Source: Bolinopsis microptera (lineage: Eukaryota > Ctenophora > Tentaculata > Lobata > Bolinopsidae). Taken from it: a stretch of 64,000 bases of DNA. The notes under the pieces are model-generated. The model was not told the DNA's origin. It made no database searches and saw only the letters and a program-made list of their open reading frames with translations. The position numbers were made by a program, and so were the translations under genes. The stretch spans positions 18,078,712 to 18,142,711 of the forward strand of contig NC_087074.1 of the NCBI RefSeq assembly GCF_026151205.1, written 5' to 3'. Of this stretch, positions 58,148 to 64,000 are shown piece after piece; position 1 is the first letter of the stretch; each line of letters opens with the position of its first letter.

Positions 58148-59644
58148 TAATTCTAGGATCAAATTTTTTGTTGAGCAGCCTTTTCTCAATACAATTAATT
58201 ATGTCCCAACTGCCAGAATTTCCAGCCCAGGCAAGCAGCTCTGACTGGCTGTCTCTCAAGTAATCTTTATTCCTACTCAATTTGTCAAATGGTTAATTAA
58301 CCTATCTCGCGTGGAAAGTGTAAGGAACTGAAATTAGTTTTACGAACTTCTTGGCAGTGAAAATTAATAATAATATTATATCACATCCTTTCTCAGGGAA
58401 TCTGGACAAGGATCAAATCAAATAATCAATTTTTTTGTTGAGCAGCAATTCTCATATGAGAATTAATTAAATTGTGTCTTTTCAGCTCCTCCCTAGCCTC
58501 AGCCTAGCTGATTAGCGATTGGCTGTTACCCAATCTTTGTTCTTACTCAATTTGTAAAATGGTTAACATTTCTCACGGGTATGCTGTAAGGAACTAAAAT
58601 CACAACTGCAGTTAAATAATGGTTGCGTGGCATTACTTTGCTATTCTTTCTTAGATATTGTTCCTGACGTGGCTCAAACTTTCTTAAGGTCATTTCTCTC
58701 AGTGGTATTTAGGATTCGTGCACTTATTCTTTTATGAGATTATAATATAACTAGAAAGCCCGTGATCACAGGGAGGAAGATAATATTAGTTTTTATCACA
58801 TCAAATATCTGTCACAACCGAAGATACAGCCAATTAAAATGTAGCTCGCACTGAACACAACTTAATTACCACAAAATCGATCAAAATGTGCACATCCGCG
58901 TTCAACGCTGTTACCAAGGTTGTGACATCGGTTGTGACAGATATTTTTTGATGTGATAAAAACTAATATTATCTTCCTTCCTGTGATCACGGGCTTTCTA
59001 GTTATATTATAATCTCATAAAAGAATAAGTGCACGAATCCTAAATATAATACTGCTGAGAGAAATGATTTTAAGAAAGTCTGAGCTACGTCAGGGACAAT
59101 ATCTAAGAAAGAATAGCAAAGTAATGCCACGCAACCATTATTTAACTGCAGTTGTGATTTTAGTTCCTTACAGCATACCCGTGAGAAATGTTACTCAATT
59201 TGTAAAATGGTTAACATTGTTAACCATTTTACAAATTGAGTAAGAACAAAGATTGGGTAACAGCCAATCGCTAATCAGCTAGGCTGAGGCTAGGAGAGCT
59301 GAAAAGACACAATTTAATTAATTCTCATATGAGAATGGCTGCTCAACAAAAAAATTGATTACTTGATTTGATCCTTGTCCAGATTCCCTGAGAAAGGATG
59401 TGATATAATATTATTATTAATTTTCACTGCCAAGAAGTTCGTAAAACTAATTTCAGTTCCTTACACTTTCCACGCGAGATAGGTTAATTAACCATTTGAC
59501 AAATTGAGTAGGAATAAAGATTACTTGAGAGACAGCCAGTCAGACTGTCAGAGCTGCTTGCCTGAGCTGGAAATTCTGGGAGTTGGGACATAATTAATTG
59601 TCATGAGAAAAGGCTGCTCAACAAAAAATTTGATCCTAGAATTA
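58148..59644. repeat. Long inverted repeat (arms about 0.7 kb)
   Basis: Left arm 58148-58820 and right arm 58929-59644 are reverse complements with minor differences, separated by a spacer of about 108 bp. Outer ends: TAATTCTAGGATCAAATTTT and its complement. Inner ends: AATATCTGTCACAACCG and CGGTTGTGACAGATATT. The right arm has an extra small palindrome near 59190-59245. A transcript would fold into a long dsRNA hairpin. No ORF. It may be a foldback transposon or an inverted duplication of a repeat. Confidence 0.92.
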
Positions 59645-59922
59645 AATCCTTGTCTTGATTTCCTGAGAAAGGATTTGGTAATATTAAAGTTTTGTCACGT
59701 CTCACTGCTAAGAAGTCTGTAAAATAAAAATCCCAAATTTCGTACCCCGAATTAAATATTGATTTAATAGTATCCGAATTATTAATGGTAATTGTTAGTC
59801 GGTTACTACTAGTACTACTAGCTTACTAGTTAAAAGAGATCTGAAGAAGGTAAATAAGCTACATCTTGACCTTGTTTTTCGAATATTTCAATAACGAGCA
59901 TGAGCAGCCGCTATCATTATCA

Positions 59923-60836
59923 TTGTAAATAGGAATAACTTTACCAGTTTTAAAAATACTTGGGAAAGTACCACTTTGTAGTTTGTATACATGTGTTGTA
60001 AAACCTAGCCAAGGTACCAGCAATGAGGTTTGACGATTTTTTTTACAACGATTATAGACTCACCTTGCCATTTTGAAAGTCTCTGATCACCTCGATAATC
60101 TCGTCTTCATTAGTTTCTTCCAGGTATAATATGGAGTCAGATACTGAATTAGACATGAACTGAGCTAATGATTTTACTGGTTCCAGAGAAAAACTATTGT
60201 TCGACAGTACATTTTTATTGAGATTACTTGCAAGAGATGTAAAATATTCACAAAATTTGTTAGCAATTATTCGTCTGCAAGTAACTCTCTGACAATCTAT
60301 GACATAGTTTTACCACGAAGTTCATTAATAACTTCCCAAGTCTTTTTCGAGTTCATGCTGTACTTCTCGAATTTTCTAGTATAGCATGTATAGCCTTTGC
60401 CATATTTATTGAGCTTTATAGAAACTTGTCGAATTCCTTTATGTAGTGGATGTGGCGATGTGCTTGTTTGGATCCCCGTCAGGTAGTTTTAATGTACAAG
60501 TCTTCTTCCATTCGAAATACAACCCAGATTTCTTTTCGATAGAATTAATTAGGCCCTGGGTAATGCAACGGTTGTTTGTGTTGTTACGTTTAGTGGTTCT
60601 AAATCAGGTATTGGCACAGAGTCGGGGGAAAGCTTCACAAGAGTAAATATAGGGTGATGGTGGGAGATCTTAAATCAGATATCAGATATGACACCAGAGA
60701 TAAGAGATTTGTCTACTACATTGGTATGGATATTGTCAATACAAGTCCTGGAACAGCCATGCATTTTGTGAGTTGGTATTGATATGGTTGGTATGAAGCC
60801 GTTGTTGAATATTTTCTTGGAATTTGTCCTCTGATA
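59923..60836 (-). pseudogene. Decayed internal fragment of element B
   Basis: Matches element B from 34198 to 35279 in the same orientation with many substitutions, small indels and one internal deletion of roughly 180 bp near 60600. Both ends are truncated, so neither the RT core nor a 3' end is present. It is an old copy relative to the intact B. Confidence 0.85.
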
Positions 60837-61946
60837 TATAGGACGTACTCTAGTCTCTAGTACGACAAGTACTCTAGTTAGACAACTGAAGTTCGCTAGA
60901 AATCACCCCAGTCGAATTTCAGTACGTGTCGAACTAGAGTCCAGGTTCGACAAATATTTTTCGTTCCCAACCTCTTTAAGCAGCTGGTGACCATCCATGG
61001 ACGACAGATGAAGAATGCCCTTTGCCTACGGCCTGCATATTTATATGAGCACACAATAAACAAATACACTACACCAATATAAAACCTGAGTCCGGAAAAA
61101 TGTAATACGAATTATATTGTTACAAAAGATCTTACAAAACTCATATTTTCGTTTAAGTAGAATAATAAAGCTAATATGCAATGAGACAACTATTAATATA
61201 CTGCAGAGTGGAAATTTTGGGAAAGTGGAAAATGTTAACACAGTTTAAGGGAATAATACTGTGAAGGAAGAATCATGAGGAAGATTTCTTAAGATAAGGC
61301 TAGTAATTGGTTGCAGTAACGCAATAGCGCAAATAAAACTGAAATAATAATGTTAAAATAATTGATCAAATGCATGCCAAAAACAAACAATTGTCCGTGA
61401 GATACGACAGTTATTCTGGTCTCCAGTCTGGAATTCCGAAATTCTTTGAATTCTTCTACGAACAGTTCCAACTGAAAAGGTTTCAGTATGAGATATTTAT
61501 CTGGTAAAATACTTTAATACATTTTCAAATTACCTGGTAAAAATGTGATAATTTTTATTAGATAGCAATAACTTAATAATCAGAGATGGAACAATTTCAA
61601 AGATTCGAACTATCTAAAAATGTCCGTGTCAGTTAAGATGACAGCTAGAATGACAGGAATTAAGACGATTATAACTTTAAGATAACAGTTAAGATGAGTA
61701 TAACATTAAGATGACAAGTACATTACCAATGTGACAGATGAACATCAAACTCCTGTCTGCAGATTGTGTGAGTATCTTGAAGTGTTCTCTTGGCCCGGCA
61801 GCTGAGGTTCCTGAGAATTACCACAGCTGTACATTCTAATTTATATACTCAGATGAAATACCAACCTAACTTTCTCGTTTCAAACATAATATGATCCTAT
61901 GATCAGCATTCAGCACCATACACAGGTCACCCAAAATTGATTATGA
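60837..61946. other. Spacer, nothing coding recognised
   Basis: AT-rich sequence. I see no exon with family similarity, and a few short minus ORFs are hydrophobic but unsupported. Repeated AAGATGACA-like words occur near 61640-61710. Confidence 0.4.
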
Positions 61947-62950
61947 TTAAAAAATTAACAAGATATCTAATTTTCTCACCGGAGAAGGAGGCAATATAAC
62001 AGCACGAAAAGCTGACCTAGTCGGACAAAGTCTACTTCGAATAAAGTTTCGAAAACTGGGTACAGCAAGACTGTAAACAAAAAAGTTGGATGCAACGTTC
62101 AGATACGTGCAGGTTTTAGCTACCCGAGAGAAATATCGATGGCCTGACTTCCCCAGGTATAGCTGCATCAAGATATTCAGACCATCTGGTAAAAAAGAGA
62201 CACAGTACACAACAGCTGTAAGGACAACAGTGACAACGCCCTGCCAACGAACTTTGCCAAGAGATCGCATTGATAATCTTCTTGCATCGTGCAAGTGCTT
62301 CACCAACAAGATTGATACTAGAATCATCACAAAGGTCGGAAACAATACATACAGTACATAAATGGTCGGGGTAAGCCATTCCCAAGTTTTGGAACTGAAT
62401 TTATAAGAACACTTGTACCGATTATCATTTAAATATATATCGTCAGAATCTACCAGAAGAAGGATACAAACGGAACTGAAACTAAAAATCCATACACCTG
62501 CGCAGAGAATATGGGCTTGATTTCTTGACCACAATCGAGCTTTCATGGGGTACTTGAGCATCAGCCACTTGCCAACAATCATTGTACAAATTAGAATTAT
62601 TGAGGCACAATTTGCATAGAAGTCTAGGTATGTGGTAATCCAACAAAATACTTTCCCGAAGACCAAACTATTTGCAATCAATGTGACAATTTGAGGAAAT
62701 ATTACAGTAGTTGACATTATCAGATCACACATAGCAATGTGTTGAATGAACACTACAATGACAGTCATTGAATGACTTCGTTCAGTTTAAAGGCCCGGTA
62801 CTTGATTGAAGCTACAAGAATGGTTGTGTCCCCCAAAAGTGACGTCAGAAACATCAAGATCAGCCATCCAGCCCAAATAAAACGCTCAACATCATTTCTG
62901 ATTTTTCCGTTTAGGGCCAGGGTATCGTTTGAGCTGTTGTTTTGTAACAT
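61947..62950 (-). pseudogene. GPCR-like gene, intronless and frameshifted
   Basis: Related to the receptor at 24665-25810: it shares TM2 (HIAMCDL), the Cys-TM3 pattern (CWITTYLDF, ILIC, K), ARLWS after TM3 and a similar TM4-TM7 layout. The 5' frame (62765-62950, MLQNNSSNDTLALNG, two N-glycosylation sites, TM1 with LLGDTT) ends in TGA at TM2. The rest (61947-62768) continues in another frame. The break is explained by 14 extra bases, CAATGACT bounded by two GTCATT copies. The alignment to the intact paralogue is gap-free if they are removed. The intron found in the paralogue (after TM2) is missing. NPxxY is degenerate (ASNFFVYS). Probably a pseudogene, possibly a retrocopy. Confidence 0.75.
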
Positions 62951-63488
62951 CTTGAGACGATCACTTTAGATTTAAAGCATAACTTAGCATATAATACAAG
63001 TAAGATTCAGTTAAAAATAACGGTTAAGTTTGATTTTGTACTCGAGTTTTATGAATACCAAATCTGCGGAAAACCTAGGTATTTACTGTTCAGTAATTAC
63101 TCGGCGAATACTTAGTTTTTAATCATGACCCTCTCAGTGGCGTTTAACATTGCATGTTGCCCCCCGGCCCCCCTCCTCCCGCCGAAAAAGCCTCGGCCCC
63201 GACCCCTCCCCTTTTAGCGTCCCTCCCTAATATTAGACAAATTAGGTGATTTTAGAGGATACGCCAGCAAAATCTCTAAAAAAACGTTTTTCCAGATCAA
63301 AACACATTTTGATCGTTTTTGTTGTTATTTTGTTGTGCTCAGTGCGAGTTACAGGGTGTACCGCATAAAGTGTGAATTTTTTCCACTTCCAATAGTTTTT
63401 GACAAAATTAAACTTCACGGTTAATTTTAACTAAATTTTGTCAGAAATATAGTTGAATTGATAAAAATAATAAAAATATGGTTAATAG
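62951..63488. other. Spacer with a pyrimidine-rich GC segment
   Basis: At 63130-63230 a C-rich run follows CAGTGGCGT, a start seen in several DNA-transposon remnants; nothing more can be said. The remainder is AT-rich. Confidence 0.35.
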
Positions 63489-63495
63489 TTATTAG

Positions 63496-64000
63496 ATGGA
63501 CCGTATGGGTAACGCCAGCGGCGGAGAGACGACAACATCGCCCTCCGTAATGTTTACCTCAGGTACAGGACGATCCCTGTTTGCTACACTCCTCATCAGC
63601 TTCGCCACCTTTAACATACGTGGCCTCGGTTCTTGTGATGATCCAGACGACATCCACAGCAAACGGGAGCAACTGGGTACCGATTGTCTACGGTACGGCA
63701 TAGATATCTGCGCTATTCAGGAGACTAAGGTTGTAAAACCGGATTCTTGCAGTCTTAGCAACGGATACAAACTATTATTGTTTGAGCAGAAAAATGGCCG
63801 GCACTATGGACTCGGTTTTGTTATCAGTCCCCGATTTATTGACTATGTGGTATGCTGGAACAGTATCAGTGATCGAGTAAGCTTTTTGGACCTAGAACTC
63901 CCTACAAAATCTGGAAAATTTTATCAAATGTAGGGTGGTCAATGTATATGGGCCACACAAGAAACTTGCAGAAAATGATCAACAACTGTTGATTAATTTT
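63496..64000 (+). pseudogene. Endonuclease start of a non-LTR element (cut by window end)
   Basis: Reads FATFNIRGLG, GIDICAIQETKV, KNGRHYGLGFVIS and then, after a frameshift near 63928, VVNVYGPHKKLAEND up to the window edge. These are the N-terminal AP-endonuclease motifs (NIRGL, QETK, VYGPH) of RTE/CR1-type ORF2. A one-base change separates the two frames, so this copy is probably dead. The RT would lie to the right. Confidence 0.75.

Overview
The window is animal nuclear DNA. It has GT-AG introns, metazoan-type gene families (PPP1R3 glycogen-targeting subunit, TAF1B, SMCR8, FBXL4, MYCBPAP, class A GPCRs), AT-rich spacers, and many CR1/L2-like and RTE-like retrotransposons, MITEs and satellites. 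A non-vertebrate, possibly cnidarian-like, genome fits the short genes, the two GPCRs without a DRY motif and the repeat content. The sequence does not fix the species. There are no operons, CRISPR arrays or bacterial signals.

Layout. 2.1-5.1 kb (-): three-exon PPP1R3-type gene whose second intron holds a cluster of a CCCCTAAAATGTCA motif. 5.4-7.0 kb (-): complete two-exon TAF1B. 6.2-19.3 kb: a segment covering the 3' end of an unidentified gene X plus the 5' half of TAF1B is present three times in tandem. Only the left copy keeps a full TAF1B, and only the right copy can still be joined to the body of gene X. In each copy the last intron of X is filled by a 32-bp minisatellite (about 68, 35 and 33 units) that carries a branch-point-like CTAAC and a CCCACAG acceptor in every unit. 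19.3-24.6 kb: gene-poor, with two MITE-like elements, an inverted repeat and a miRNA-like hairpin. 24.7-25.8 kb (+): intact GPCR. 26.2-36.1 kb: nested retrotransposons. An L2/CR1-like element A (-) is split by an RTE-like element C (+) and by a CR1/Jockey-like element B (-), with target-site duplications visible at both insertions.

36-41.7 kb: gene-poor, with exon-like ORFs and a broken CR1-like element D ending in octamer repeats. 41.7-42.8 kb: 16-bp minisatellite that reads as the same 16-residue peptide in all three minus frames. 44.4-46.0 kb (+): tandem pair of a 71-residue secreted-peptide gene, one copy frameshifted. 46.1-47.6 kb (-): N-terminal exons of SMCR8. 48.6-50.4 kb (-): FBXL4 as one long ORF. 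51.1-53.5 kb: two kinds of tandem repeat. 53.6-57.7 kb (+): 5' part of MYCBPAP with many small exons. 58.1-59.6 kb: 1.5-kb long inverted repeat. 59.9-60.8 kb: decayed second copy of element B. 61.9-63.0 kb (-): intronless, frameshifted relative of the GPCR. 63.5 kb to end (+): endonuclease start of another non-LTR element.

The genes are ordinary housekeeping or signalling genes and do not form one pathway. The most unusual structure is the array of repeated 3' splice sites inside a tandemly triplicated gene junction.
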